Below, in pieces: positions 37,670 to 47,035 of a stretch of DNA of 64,000 bases. The notes below the pieces were generated by a model. It searched no databases and was not told where the DNA came from. It worked only from the letters and a program-made list of their open reading frames with translations. The first letter of the stretch is position 1; each line of letters starts with the position of its first letter. A program made the position numbers and the translations under genes. This stretch comes from Spongiibacter nanhainus (GTDB lineage: Bacteria > Pseudomonadota > Gammaproteobacteria > Pseudomonadales > Spongiibacteraceae): positions 2,507,001-2,571,000 of the forward strand of contig NZ_CP066167.1 of the NCBI RefSeq assembly GCF_016132545.1, given 5' to 3'.

Positions 37670-40481
37670 AAAAGCGCTGCTCACCGTGGCCTTCGACATT
37701 CTCGATACAGCGGAAGCAAAGCTCGGGGTGCTCGGCAGACTGCCCCACATCGGCCCGATAGTGCCAGCAGCGCACGCACTTCATGCCCTCACTTGACGCC
37801 ACCCGGACCTGCAAGCCGGGCAGGTCCGTTTCCACCGCCTCATTAGCGGTAGAGAGCGGCGCCAGCATCACGGCGGAGGTGATCAACACAAAGCGCAGCT
37901 CATCCCCTAAAGCCGTCAGCGTTTCCATCAACGCTTCGTCGCAGTAGAGGGTGAGTTCGGCTTCCAGTGAGCCACCGACGATGCCCTCTTTGCGGCACTG
38001 TTCCAGCACTTTGTTGACCGCGTGCTTGACCTCTTGCACCGATTGCCAGTAGGCATCGCCCATCGCGGCATCAGCAGGGAACCGGGTCAAACCGTCGTAC
38101 CACTCGGCCGCGAATACCGGCCCCTGATGCTCGCCCGGCAGTTGCTGCCACAGCTCGTCGGCAGTAAAGCTCAAAATCGGCGCCACCCAGCGGGTCAGGG
38201 CCTCGGCGATCCGGTACAGCGCCGTTTGCGCCGAGCGGCGGGCCAGACTGTTTTCCGGTGTGGTGTACTGGCGATCTTTGATGATATCCAGGTAAAAGCC
38301 GCCCAGGTCCAATACGCAGAAATTGTGAAGCTTCTGGTAGACCTGGTGGAACTGGTAACTGTTATAGGCGGCCACGATTTCGTCTTGCAACGCGGCGCTG
38401 CGATGCACCATCCAGCGGTCCAGAGCCAGCATATCGTCATCCGCCACAGCGTGCTCGGCGGGCTCAAAGCCAGTCATATTGGCCAACAGGAAGCGGGCGG
38501 TATTACGGATACGCCGGTAGGAATCGGCGGTACGCTTGAAGATCTCGTCGGATACCGCGATCTCATTGCGGTAATCGGTGGTAGAGACCCACAGGCGCAG
38601 AATATCGGCACCCAGGTTGTTCATCACTTTTTGCGGCGCAATGGTATTGCCGATGGACTTAGACATCTTGCGGCCCTGGGCATCCACGGTAAAACCGTGG
38701 GTCAGCACCGACTTATAGGGCGCGGTGCCCTGGGTCGCAACCGCCGTCAGCATCGACGACTGGAACCAGCCGCGATGCTGATCCGAGCCTTCCAGGTAGA
38801 GGTCAGCGGGATAAGCCAGCGCCTCGCGCTGGGCCAGCACGGAGTAATGGGTCACGCCGGAGTCAAACCAGACATCCAGGGTGTCGGTAACCTTGTCGTA
38901 GTACTGGGCTTCGTCCCCCAACAACTCGGCGGCATCGAGATCGAACCAAGCTTGAATGCCCTGCTCTTCAACCTTTTTGGCCACCTGCTCAATCAACTCC
39001 GCACTGCGGGGGTGAAGCTCGGAGGTCTCCTTGTGGACGAATAGCGCAATGGGCACACCCCAGGTGCGCTGACGAGAGATACACCAATCCGGGCGCTCGC
39101 TCATCATCGACTCGATACGGGCACGCCCCCAAGAGGGCATCCAGGACACCCCGTCCACCGCCTTCATGGCGCTGTCGAGCAAGCCATTTTGCTTCATGCT
39201 GACAAACCACTGGGGCGTAGCGCGAAAAATGATCGGGGTTTTATGGCGCCAGCAATGGGGATAGCTGTGCTCAAAATTGTGCTGATGCAAGAGCCGGCCA
39301 TGCTTGTCCAGCACCGCCAGAATATCGTCATTGGCCTTGAACACGTGTTGCCCGGCAAACAGCTCGGTGTCTTCCACGTAGACGCCATTGCCCGCCACCG
39401 GGTTGTAGACTTCAATGCCGTATTTCTGCCCCACCACAAAGTCATCCTGACCGTGGGCGGGGGCCGTGTGGACAGCGCCGGTACCGGCATCGGTCGTGAC
39501 GTGGTCACCCAAAATCACCGGCACCCGGCGGTCGTAAAAAGGATGCTGCAGCGCGAGATGCTCCAGGGCTTCGCCTTTGCAGCGCCCCACCACCGCAAAG
39601 TCATCAATGCCATAGCGTTTCATCGCCGTCTCATGGAGGGCCTCAGCCACCAACAGCACCATGGACTCACCGCTGCGCTCAAATTGCAGCCACACGTAAT
39701 CCAGTTCCGGATTTAGCGATACCGCCATATTGGCGGGCAGGGTCCAGGGCGTGGTGGTCCAGATCACCAGATTCAACTCGCCCTGCAGGTCAGCGGGCAA
39801 ACCGCTGCGCTGCTTGGCATCCTGGGGGTCGACCACGGCAAAGGCCACATCGATGGCCGGTGAAGTCTTATCCTGGTATTCCACCTCGGCCTCGGCCAGA
39901 GCAGAGCCACAGTCCAGACACCAGTGCACGGGCTTAAAGCCTTTGTGCAGGTGACCATTTTCCGCGATTTTACCCAGCGCGCGGATGATATTGGCCTCAA
40001 CGTCATAACTCATGGTCAGGTAGGGATTGTCCCAGTCGCCCAACACGCCCAAGCGTTTAAAATCCTGACGCTGACCGTCGACTTGCTTGTAGGCGTATTC
40101 CCGGCATTTCTCTCGGAATGTCGCCGCGTCCACCTTTCTGCCCGGTTTGCCGACTTTCTTCTCAACATTGAGCTCGATGGGCAGGCCGTGGCAATCCCAA
40201 CCAGGCACGTAAGGCGCGTCAAAGCCATTTAAAGTTTGGGACTTGACGATAATGTCCTTGAGGATTTTGTTTACCGCGTGACCGATATGAATCTCGCCAT
40301 TGGCGTAGGGAGGTCCATCGTGAAGAATGTATTTTTCACGTCCGGCCCGGGCCGCGCGAATCTGGCCGTAGTAGTCCTCTTCCTCCCAGCGCTTGAGCAT
40401 ATCCGGCTCCCGCTGAGACAGATTGGCCTTCATGGGAAAGCCGGTATTGGGCAAGTTGAGAGTGTGTTTGTAATCGCTCAT
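37662..40481 (-). CDS. ileS: isoleucyl-tRNA synthetase
   Basis: A 939-residue class I aminoacyl-tRNA synthetase that charges tRNA-Ile and edits valine. The HIGH motif is in [15 protein letters not shown] (about residue 65), the KMSKS loop in [12 protein letters not shown] (about 605), and the C-terminal zinc site in [12 protein letters not shown] ... CFRCIENV. The CP1 editing domain lies between ([33 protein letters not shown]). Length matches E. coli IleS. It lies between ribF and lspA, as is usual in gammaproteobacteria. Confidence 0.98.
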   Translation of the reverse strand: MSDYKHTLNLPNTGFPMKANLSQREPDMLKRWEEEDYYGQIRAARAGREKYILHDGPPYANGEIHIGHAVNKILKDIIVKSQTLNGFDAPYVPGWDCHGLPIELNVEKKVGKPGRKVDAATFREKCREYAYKQVDGQRQDFKRLGVLGDWDNPYLTMSYDVEANIIRALGKIAENGHLHKGFKPVHWCLDCGSALAEAEVEYQDKTSPAIDVAFAVVDPQDAKQRSGLPADLQGELNLVIWTTTPWTLPANMAVSLNPELDYVWLQFERSGESMVLLVAEALHETAMKRYGIDDFAVVGRCKGEALEHLALQHPFYDRRVPVILGDHVTTDAGTGAVHTAPAHGQDDFVVGQKYGIEVYNPVAGNGVYVEDTELFAGQHVFKANDDILAVLDKHGRLLHQHNFEHSYPHCWRHKTPIIFRATPQWFVSMKQNGLLDSAMKAVDGVSWMPSWGRARIESMMSERPDWCISRQRTWGVPIALFVHKETSELHPRSAELIEQVAKKVEEQGIQAWFDLDAAELLGDEAQYYDKVTDTLDVWFDSGVTHYSVLAQREALAYPADLYLEGSDQHRGWFQSSMLTAVATQGTAPYKSVLTHGFTVDAQGRKMSKSIGNTIAPQKVMNNLGADILRLWVSTTDYRNEIAVSDEIFKRTADSYRRIRNTARFLLANMTGFEPAEHAVADDDMLALDRWMVHRSAALQDEIVAAYNSYQFHQVYQKLHNFCVLDLGGFYLDIIKDRQYTTPENSLARRSAQTALYRIAEALTRWVAPILSFTADELWQQLPGEHQGPVFAAEWYDGLTRFPADAAMGDAYWQSVQEVKHAVNKVLEQCRKEGIVGGSLEAELTLYCDEALMETLTALGDELRFVLITSAVMLAPLSTANEAVETDLPGLQVRVASSEGMKCVRCWHYRADVGQSAEHPELCFRCIENVEGHGEQRFYA

Positions 40482-40602
40482 AGAATTCCAAATCTCGCGG
40501 TACGGGCTGTCATGTACCTTTTTGTTTCGTCACGTTATTTAGTTGCGTTGGTGTCGTACCGTTAGGGGGCGGTGAGTCGTGCCAAGTTAATCCTGTTGAA
40601 AA

Positions 40603-41535
40603 CTAATCTGGTTGAAAAAAGCGCCGGGCGGTATCGATATCGCGATTGATTTGCTCCCGCAGCGCATCAATACCGTCGAACTTGATCTCGTTACGAATCT
40701 TTTTGCGGAATATCACCCGCAAGTTGCGACGGTAAAGATCCTCGCTGAAATCCAGCAAGTGCACTTCCAGTATCGCCGTGGACAGATCGCCAATAGTGGG
40801 GCGCACGCCCACATTGGCCACCCCTGGACGAAGCCGCTCTCCGGCCCCCTCCACTTCCACTGCGAACACCCCGGACAGCGGCGAACGCAAGCGGCGCAAT
40901 TGCAGGTTCGCGGTGGGCGCGCCAATGGTACGTCCCAGTTGCTGCCCCATCATCACCCGGCCGGAAATGCTGTAGGGCCGACCCAACAGGCGTTCTGCCA
41001 ACTCGAAGTCCCCCTGCCCCAGTACCTCGCGAATGCGCGTACTGCTGACACGTTCACCCTGAATTTCCAACGTGGAGGTATCCATGACTTCAAAGCCATC
41101 GCGGACGCCAAAACGACGCAACAGGGCAAAATCACCGCTGCGATCCCGGCCAAAGCGCAGGTCGTCCCCCACCACGATAAACTTGGCCCCCAAGCTCTCT
41201 ACAAACAGCGAGGTGATAAACTCATCGGCGCTCATATTGCGCAGCCGCGGCGTAAAGCAAATCCGCACCACGCGATCGATGCCCAAGTCGGCTATGGCCT
41301 CAAACTTCTCCCGGAAGCTCATCAGCCGCGGCGGCGCGTTCTCCGGAGAAAAATATTCCCTGGGCAGAGGCTCAAACAGCACCACCGTGGAGGGCAGCCC
41401 CATTTCCCGGCCCTTGTCCACCAGTTGCTTCAGTACCGCCTGGTGGCCGAGATGCACGCCATCAAAGGCCCCGATGGTCGCAACGCAACCTCGGTGACGG
41501 GGTCGAAAATTGTGGAAACCGCGGATTAGCTCCAT
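40603..41535 (-). CDS. ribF: bifunctional riboflavin kinase/FAD synthetase
   Basis: A 310-residue enzyme that phosphorylates riboflavin to FMN and adenylates it to FAD. The N-terminal nucleotidyltransferase part has GAFDGVHLGHQAVLKQL and VSSTRIREVLGQGDFELAERLLGRPY (split here into motifs before and after residue 180). The C-terminal riboflavin kinase part has GAPTANLQL and GVANVGVRPTIG. I start at ATG 41535 (MELIRGFHNFRPRHRG), which matches family starts, rather than three codons earlier. A promoter with a perfect -10 lies just upstream. Confidence 0.95.
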   Translation of the reverse strand: MELIRGFHNFRPRHRGCVATIGAFDGVHLGHQAVLKQLVDKGREMGLPSTVVLFEPLPREYFSPENAPPRLMSFREKFEAIADLGIDRVVRICFTPRLRNMSADEFITSLFVESLGAKFIVVGDDLRFGRDRSGDFALLRRFGVRDGFEVMDTSTLEIQGERVSSTRIREVLGQGDFELAERLLGRPYSISGRVMMGQQLGRTIGAPTANLQLRRLRSPLSGVFAVEVEGAGERLRPGVANVGVRPTIGDLSTAILEVHLLDFSEDLYRRNLRVIFRKKIRNEIKFDGIDALREQINRDIDTARRFFQPD

Positions 41536-41565
41536 GCCAGCCATCTGCCATCGACAAAGCGCGTG

Positions 41566-41595
41566 ATTATAGCTTAGTCAACTAGCTGACAAAAA
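41566..41595 (-). promoter_or_regulatory. ribF: candidate promoter of the ribF-ileS-lspA-fkpB-ispH operon
   Basis: On the minus strand a perfect TATAAT (41566-41571) lies about 30 bp before ribF. Possible -35 boxes are TTTTTG (spacing 18) or TTGTCA (spacing 15). GTCA-N6-TGAC forms a short inverted repeat between them. It lies in the 99-bp gap after murJ. Confidence 0.55.
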
Positions 41596-41634
41596 TGCTT
41601 GTTGGCCACTAAGACGCAATTGCGGGCCAATTGC

Positions 41635-43236
41635 CTAGGATAGACCACGGAAATCCCGCAATCTCACGCCCATCATCACCAGCACGCCACCGTAGACCAC
41701 AGCACCGGCGGCGCACAGCATCAGCAGGCGCCAGGCCCGGTGCCAGGCCGTCAACGCGCTGAGATCGCCCAACCACAGGGTACCGGCCACCAGCAGCAGC
41801 ACCATGGCCGAGACCGCAACTAAAGCCCGCAGCCAGAATAGTCCCCAACCGGGTTGAAACGAATAGGCCTCCCGCTGCAACAAACCCCGCAGCAGCAACA
41901 TAGCATTCAGCCACGCCGAGCCCGAGGTCGCCAGGGCCAGCCCCACATGCCCCAGCTGGTAGTAGTGATGCAGGGGCAGCACAAAGGCCAGGTTAAGGAC
42001 CATATTGGCCACCATGGCGATGATGCCAATCTTAACCGGCGTGCGGGTATCCTGACGGGCAAAGAAGCCCGGTGCCAACACTTTGATCAACATAAAAGCC
42101 ACCAGCCCTAGGCTGTAGGCCTGTAGGCTGTAGACCGACATCCCCACATCGTCAGCCTTAAGCTCGCCGTACTGAAACAGCGTCACCAGGATGGGCTGAG
42201 CCAACACCATCAACGCGGCGGCCGCTGGTAGCGCCAGCAACAGTACGCTGCGCAGCCCCCAATCCAAAGTTCGGGCAAAGGCCTGCTGATCTGACCCAGC
42301 TTTGTGGCGAGACAAGCTGGGCAGAATCACCGTGCCGATGGCCACCGCAAACACCCCCAGTGGCAGCTCCATCAAACGGTCGGAGTAATACAGCCAGGAA
42401 ATACTGCCGGTGGGCAAAAAGGACGCCAGTACCGTGTCCAGCAGCAGGTTAATCTGGCTGACCGACACCCCAAACAGCGCAGGGATCATCAATGTAAGGA
42501 TGCGTTTTACACCTTCGTCCTGCCAATCCCAGCGCGGTCTGGGTAGCAAGTGCAGACGCTGAAGAAACGGCAAGGGGAACAGGAACTGCACCACCCCGGC
42601 CATCAGCACGCCCCAGGCCAGGGCCATTGCCGGCTCATCAAAGTACGGCGAGAAAAACACCGCCGCGCTGATCAAGCAGAGGTTGAGCAGCACCGGTGTC
42701 AGCGCGGGGATGGCAAAGCGGCCGTAGCTGTTGAGAATAGCGCCGGCAAAGCCGGTCAGGGAGATCAACATTAAATAGGGAAAGGTGATGCGGATCATCT
42801 CCACGGTCAGCCCGTATTTCAATGGATCGCCGTGAAAGCCCGGGGCGAACAGCAAGGTAATCACTGGCGCACCCACCACCGCCAGCGCCGTTACCAATAT
42901 CAATACACCGCCCAGCGCCCCCGCTACCCGATCCAGTAGCGCTCGCACCGCGGCGTGACTGCCCTTCTCCCGGTACTCGGACAGCACCGGCACAAAGGCC
43001 TGGGAAAAGGCCCCTTCGGCAAACAGACGACGGAGAAAATTGGGAATTTTAAAGGCGACAAAAAAGCAGTCGGCATTGCTGGTGGCACCAAGGAAAAAGG
43101 CGATCACCACATCCCGTACCAGCCCCAACACCCGGGACAACATGGTCAGGCTGCTTACCACCAGACTGGAGCGCAGCAGCCCACCGGCGGCGGCTTTAAG
43201 GGTAGGCTCCCCCGCTTGTTTCTCGACCTCAGTCAC
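41635..43236 (-). CDS. murJ: lipid II flippase MurJ
   Basis: A 533-residue polytopic inner-membrane protein of the MOP superfamily that moves lipid II across the membrane for peptidoglycan synthesis. The N-terminus SSLVVSSLTMLSRVLGLVRD and FFVAFKIPNFLRRLFAEGAF are MurJ signatures, and about 14 membrane helices are visible. The start must be non-ATG: GTG 43236, overlapping the nudF stop by 8 bases. The next ATG lies inside the first helix. It ends the exporter-pyrB-nudF-murJ gene string and is followed by ribF from a separate promoter. Confidence 0.95.
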   Translation of the reverse strand: MTEVEKQAGEPTLKAAAGGLLRSSLVVSSLTMLSRVLGLVRDVVIAFFLGATSNADCFFVAFKIPNFLRRLFAEGAFSQAFVPVLSEYREKGSHAAVRALLDRVAGALGGVLILVTALAVVGAPVITLLFAPGFHGDPLKYGLTVEMIRITFPYLMLISLTGFAGAILNSYGRFAIPALTPVLLNLCLISAAVFFSPYFDEPAMALAWGVLMAGVVQFLFPLPFLQRLHLLPRPRWDWQDEGVKRILTLMIPALFGVSVSQINLLLDTVLASFLPTGSISWLYYSDRLMELPLGVFAVAIGTVILPSLSRHKAGSDQQAFARTLDWGLRSVLLLALPAAAALMVLAQPILVTLFQYGELKADDVGMSVYSLQAYSLGLVAFMLIKVLAPGFFARQDTRTPVKIGIIAMVANMVLNLAFVLPLHHYYQLGHVGLALATSGSAWLNAMLLLRGLLQREAYSFQPGWGLFWLRALVAVSAMVLLLVAGTLWLGDLSALTAWHRAWRLLMLCAAGAVVYGGVLVMMGVRLRDFRGLS

Positions 43237-43840
43237 TCCACTGCTGCCTGATGCGGTGGCGATTGGACCGCAACCACTGCAGTGCAATCACGGTGTGGGC
43301 GTTGTCGATATGGCCCTCATTCAGCAAGGATTCGGCCTGCTGGAAGGAAAACACCCGGGCGCGGATATCCTCCCCCTCCTCCGGCAAACCGTACAGACCA
43401 CCGGCGCCTTCCAGCGAGGCATGGCCCAAGTAAAGGTAGAAGTATTCGTCGCTGGCGCCGGGTGATGAGTAGTACTGGGCGATGTTCTCCAGCTCGCCAA
43501 TATGGATACCCGCTTCCTCCAGAGCCTCCCGGCGGGCCACGGATTCAGGTGACTCGTCCTTGTCGATCAACCCTGCCACCAGCTCCGTCAGCCAGGGGCC
43601 GTCGGTGCGGGCCAGGGCTCCAATCCGAAACTGCTCCACCAACAAAACTGCATCCAAGCCCGGATCGTAGGGCAGCACACCTACCGCCGGCGGGCGCACA
43701 AACAACTCCCGATTGATCTGCTTGCCCCAACCGCCGGCGAACAACTTGTGGCGCAATGACAGAGCTCGCAGTTTGAAAAAGCCCCGCCATACCGTACGGT
43801 CGTCATCGACTTCCACGTCGTCCCGACTAAACAGTCCCAT
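43229..43840 (-). CDS. nudF: ADP-ribose pyrophosphatase (Nudix)
   Basis: A 203-residue Nudix hydrolase that splits ADP-ribose into AMP and ribose-5-phosphate. The Nudix box is complete between about residues 89 and 111 (GLIDKDESPESVAR then REALEEAGI). The rest fits the NudF subgroup: RGFFKLRALSLRHKLF at the start, AVLLVEQFRIGAL before the box, and YYSSPGASDEYFYLYLG after it. Its ATG overlaps the pyrB stop (TGATG) and its stop overlaps murJ. In many proteobacteria nudF lies near tolC or parE, so this setting beside pyrB and murJ is less usual. Confidence 0.92.
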   Translation of the reverse strand: MGLFSRDDVEVDDDRTVWRGFFKLRALSLRHKLFAGGWGKQINRELFVRPPAVGVLPYDPGLDAVLLVEQFRIGALARTDGPWLTELVAGLIDKDESPESVARREALEEAGIHIGELENIAQYYSSPGASDEYFYLYLGHASLEGAGGLYGLPEEGEDIRARVFSFQQAESLLNEGHIDNAHTVIALQWLRSNRHRIRQQWSD

Positions 43841-44856
43841 CAGAAGCGTCTCTCGGTATACCAGTTGACGTCCCGGGCGGATTTATCAATCTGCTCCACC
43901 ACATCCAGAGTCAGTGCGAACAGCGCCATCCGCACCAGCACGCCGTTATCAGCTTGGCGGAAGATTGCCAAGTTGGGGTTGTCGTTCAGATCGTTGTCCA
44001 GCTCGTTGGCCTCCTGCCTGGAGTCCCTGGGCAAAGGGTGCATAATCACCGTATTGGGCTCGCAAAAGCGGGTGTAGATCGACTGATTCAGGCGATAGCG
44101 GCCTCGGTACAGATCGGCGTCAGCCTTGCTGGAAAAACGCTCCTCCTGAATGCGGGTGGAATAGGCGATATCGACGTTGGAAATACTGGTTTCCATGCTT
44201 TCTGACTCCACCACCACATGCCCGGCCTCACAGAGCTGCTCGACGATACCTTCCGGCATTTTCAGCTCCGCTGGCGAAATCAGCGCCACCGTCACGTTGC
44301 GATACTGGCACAGCAGTTTGCACAGGGAGTGCACGGTGCGGCCGTATTTCAGGTCGCCAATCATGGCGATGCGCAGGCCATCGATATCGCTGCGCCCCTG
44401 ATGCTGCAGTTCTTTTTTGATGGTGTACAAATCCAGCAGTGCCTGGCTGGGGTGCTCATTGGCGCCGTCACCGCCGTTCATCACCGGCACTCGGCTGGCG
44501 GCGGCAAACTCCGCCACCGAGCCGGAGGCCGGGTGGCGCATCACAATCACATCGCTGTAGCCACTCAGCACCCGGGCGGTATCGTAGAGCGACTCGCCCT
44601 TGGCGATGGCAGAGCTTTCAAAACCGGTGGTTTCCCGCACCTCGCCACCCAGTAAATTAAAGGCGCAACCAAAGCTGACCCGAGTCCGGGTGGAGGGTTC
44701 GAAGAACATATTGCCGAGAATGGCACCGTCCAGCACCTTGGTAACCCGCTGGCGGTGGGCATAGGGAATCATGCGATCCGCGACCGAAAAAATCGTCTCG
44801 ATATCGCCCCGCTCAAACTGCTCGATAGACAGAATATGGCTGCCGGCAAATTTCAT
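43840..44856 (-). CDS. pyrB: aspartate carbamoyltransferase catalytic subunit
   Basis: A 338-residue enzyme that joins carbamoyl phosphate and aspartate in pyrimidine synthesis. The carbamoyl-phosphate site FFEPSTRTR and the motif NGGDGANEHPSQALLDLYT are present, as is HPLPRDS near the C-terminus. No pyrI regulatory or pyrC-like gene is adjacent, so control differs from the E. coli PyrBI operon. The ATG overlaps the stop of the ABC exporter gene (ATGA), so translation is coupled to it. Confidence 0.95.
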   Translation of the reverse strand: MKFAGSHILSIEQFERGDIETIFSVADRMIPYAHRQRVTKVLDGAILGNMFFEPSTRTRVSFGCAFNLLGGEVRETTGFESSAIAKGESLYDTARVLSGYSDVIVMRHPASGSVAEFAAASRVPVMNGGDGANEHPSQALLDLYTIKKELQHQGRSDIDGLRIAMIGDLKYGRTVHSLCKLLCQYRNVTVALISPAELKMPEGIVEQLCEAGHVVVESESMETSISNVDIAYSTRIQEERFSSKADADLYRGRYRLNQSIYTRFCEPNTVIMHPLPRDSRQEANELDNDLNDNPNLAIFRQADNGVLVRMALFALTLDVVEQIDKSARDVNWYTERRF

Positions 44857-46712
44857 TGTGCTATCTCACTATCAATCGCTTGCCCGTCAACGGGTGCGCC
44901 ATCATCAAATTGTAGACTTGCCCACCTCGCATAGAGCGGCGATGACTGTAAAAGTTCGCTGTGGCGGCCCTGGGCGACCAGTTGGCCGCGATCCAGTACC
45001 GCAATTTTATCCACATTGACCACGGTGGCCAGCCGGTGGGCAATAACCAGACTGGTGCGCCCGGCCATCAACCGCTCCAGCGCTTTCTGCACCTGGTACT
45101 CACTCTCGGCATCCAGGGCGCTGGTTGCCTCATCCAACAGCAGTATGCGGGGGTCTGCCAGTATCGCCCGGGCAATGGCAATACGCTGGCGCTGACCGCC
45201 GGACAAGCGGATACCGCCCTCCCCGACAAAGCTGTGGTAGCCCTCTGGCAGTTGGCTAATAAAGTCATCGGCAAAGGCCGCCACCGCCGCTCGGCGGATC
45301 GCTTCATCAGAGGCCTGAGGGTCGCCGTAACGAATATTGTCTGCCACAGTGCCGGTAAACAGCACCGGTTGTTGGGGGACCACGGCGATCTGCTGCCGCA
45401 GAGACGCCAACGACAGTGCACGGATATCGACACCATCCAGGCATATTTGCCCGTCCTGAACATCGTAAAAGCGCAGCAACAGATCAAACAGGGTCGATTT
45501 GCCGGCACCGGAACTCCCCACCAGGGCAACGCTGGTGCCCGGCTCTGCCACCAGTGACAGGCCATCGATGGCCGGGTGCTCGGGGCGAGACGGGTAACAA
45601 AAACGCACCCGATCGAAGCTCAGTCGCCCTGTCACGGGTTCGCTCAGTTCAGTGGGCACATCGGGATCGGTGACCAGATTATCCGCGGTCAGCAGCTCCA
45701 GCAGCCGCTCGGTAGCACCGGCGGCGCGCTGAAGGTCGCCGTAGACTTCGGAAATAGCCCCGACTGAGGCCGCCACCATCACCGCGTAAAAAACAAAGGC
45801 CGCCAGCTCGCCACCGCTGATGCGTCCCGCCAGCACATCGTGGCCACCCACCCACAGCATGGCGGTCACCGCCCCCAGCACCAGTACAATGACTGCTGTC
45901 GACAGCCAGGCGCGCTGGTTAATTCGACCAATGGCCACATCGAAGGCCGACTCGACGTGGCGATCAAAGGCCTCCCGATCGAGCTGCTGGTGATTGAAAG
46001 CCTGCACCATTTTGATGTTCTTCACCGCCTCGCCAACAAAACTGCCAACACTGGCCAGCTTGTCCTGACTCGTGCGGGACAGACGCCGCACCCGGCGGCC
46101 AAAAAACAATATCGGCACTACCACCAGCGGCACGCTGAGCATCACCATCGCGGTGAGTTTGGGGTTAGTGACAAACAGCAGAATCACGCCACCCACAAAC
46201 ATCAGCAGATTGCGAAGGGCAATAGAGACCGAGGAACCGATCACGGTTTGCAGCAAGGTGGTATCAGTGGTGATCCGCGACTGAATATCGCCGCTGAGGT
46301 TGGTCTCAAAAAAGCCGGGGTGAAGATCCACCACGTGGGCAAATACCGCTTTGCGCAGATCCGCACTGACGCGCTCGCCGATCCAGGACACCAGATAAAA
46401 ACGGGTAAAGGTGCCGATGGCCAGCAGCAGGATCATTACCGCAAACAGCAGCAAAGACTGGTTAAGCATTTGTGGATTGGCGCCGCTGGCAAAACCGCGA
46501 TCCACCAGCAGCCGCAGGCCCTGACCTATGGACAGGGTAATCCCCGCCGTGAGCACCAGCGCGATACTGGCACCCAAGACCTGCAGGCGATAGGGGCGAA
46601 GGAAGTCCAGCATGGCCCGCAGCACACCGAGATTGCGGCTCTTTGCCGGAGCCGCCGGCGGGGTGTTGTCCCGCTCAGAATCTATATCACTTGCCGGATG
46701 TGCCTGCGTCAT
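44853..46712 (-). CDS. ABC exporter, fused permease and ATPase (MsbA/BmrA-like)
   Basis: A 619-residue half-transporter. Six membrane segments (about residues 35-320, including VLGASIALVLTAGITLSIGQ) precede the nucleotide-binding domain with Walker A GSSGAGKST, signature LSGGQRQR, Walker B ILLLDEATSALD and H-loop AHRLATV. Such proteins work as homodimers and export lipids, peptides or drugs. The substrate cannot be read from sequence; being in one unit with murJ and pyrB suggests an envelope role, which is inference. The start ATG lies in the arm of an inverted repeat. The gene begins a four-gene string of overlaps. Confidence 0.88.
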   Translation of the reverse strand: MTQAHPASDIDSERDNTPPAAPAKSRNLGVLRAMLDFLRPYRLQVLGASIALVLTAGITLSIGQGLRLLVDRGFASGANPQMLNQSLLLFAVMILLLAIGTFTRFYLVSWIGERVSADLRKAVFAHVVDLHPGFFETNLSGDIQSRITTDTTLLQTVIGSSVSIALRNLLMFVGGVILLFVTNPKLTAMVMLSVPLVVVPILFFGRRVRRLSRTSQDKLASVGSFVGEAVKNIKMVQAFNHQQLDREAFDRHVESAFDVAIGRINQRAWLSTAVIVLVLGAVTAMLWVGGHDVLAGRISGGELAAFVFYAVMVAASVGAISEVYGDLQRAAGATERLLELLTADNLVTDPDVPTELSEPVTGRLSFDRVRFCYPSRPEHPAIDGLSLVAEPGTSVALVGSSGAGKSTLFDLLLRFYDVQDGQICLDGVDIRALSLASLRQQIAVVPQQPVLFTGTVADNIRYGDPQASDEAIRRAAVAAFADDFISQLPEGYHSFVGEGGIRLSGGQRQRIAIARAILADPRILLLDEATSALDAESEYQVQKALERLMAGRTSLVIAHRLATVVNVDKIAVLDRGQLVAQGRHSELLQSSPLYARWASLQFDDGAPVDGQAIDSEIAQ

Positions 46713-46741
46713 AATGCCCTCAAATTGCTGGGCGCATTATG
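46710..46741 (-). promoter_or_regulatory. inverted repeat enclosing the ABC exporter start codon
   Basis: On the minus strand CATAATG-CG-CCC, a 10-nt loop, GGG-CATTATG forms a 10-bp stem with a 2-nt bulge. The start codon is the last three bases of the right arm and part of the ribosome-binding site (GAGGG) lies in the stem. It could hide the start site in mRNA or be a protein operator. Confidence 0.5.
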
Positions 46742-46759
46742 GCGCCTCTGACCACCCAA

Positions 46760-47035
46760 TCAAACTGGCTGACGACGATTTTGCTGGGCAATTAATTGCA
46801 TTTTTTCTGTGCGCCGCAGTTTTTTTATCGCCGCCTCCCGGCGCGATGCCGCCGAGCGATCCGCCGCGGCTTCAATAAACACAATGGCGACGGGCGGATC
46901 ACCGCGAAAAAAACGCGCCCCTCGACCACCTTCGCCGCTGTGCTCACGCAGACGCCGCTCGGGGTCGGTGCTGATGCCAGTGTACAGGCGGCCACTTTGG
47001 CTCTGCACCATGTACACCCACCAGGATGGGCTCAC
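46760..47035 (-). CDS. GIY-YIG nuclease family protein (YhbQ-like)
   Basis: A 91-residue single-domain GIY-YIG protein. The signature is seen as WVYMVQSQSGRLYTGIST, followed by the conserved arginine helix PERRLREHSGEGGRGARFF and the late glutamate in SRREAAIKKL. It is of the small UPF0213/YhbQ type, of unclear DNA-related function. The start is a GTG that overlaps the sbcB stop (GTGA), with AGGAAGG upstream, so the two are translationally coupled. Confidence 0.9.
   Translation of the reverse strand: MSPSWWVYMVQSQSGRLYTGISTDPERRLREHSGEGGRGARFFRGDPPVAIVFIEAAADRSAASRREAAIKKLRRTEKMQLIAQQNRRQPV

Noticed and set aside
40500-40560. GGTAC ... GTACC hairpin followed by TTTTTG on the plus strand upstream of ileS as a terminator or T-box
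   Set aside because: No plus-strand gene ends there, and T-boxes are not expected in gammaproteobacteria; the stem has only five pairs.
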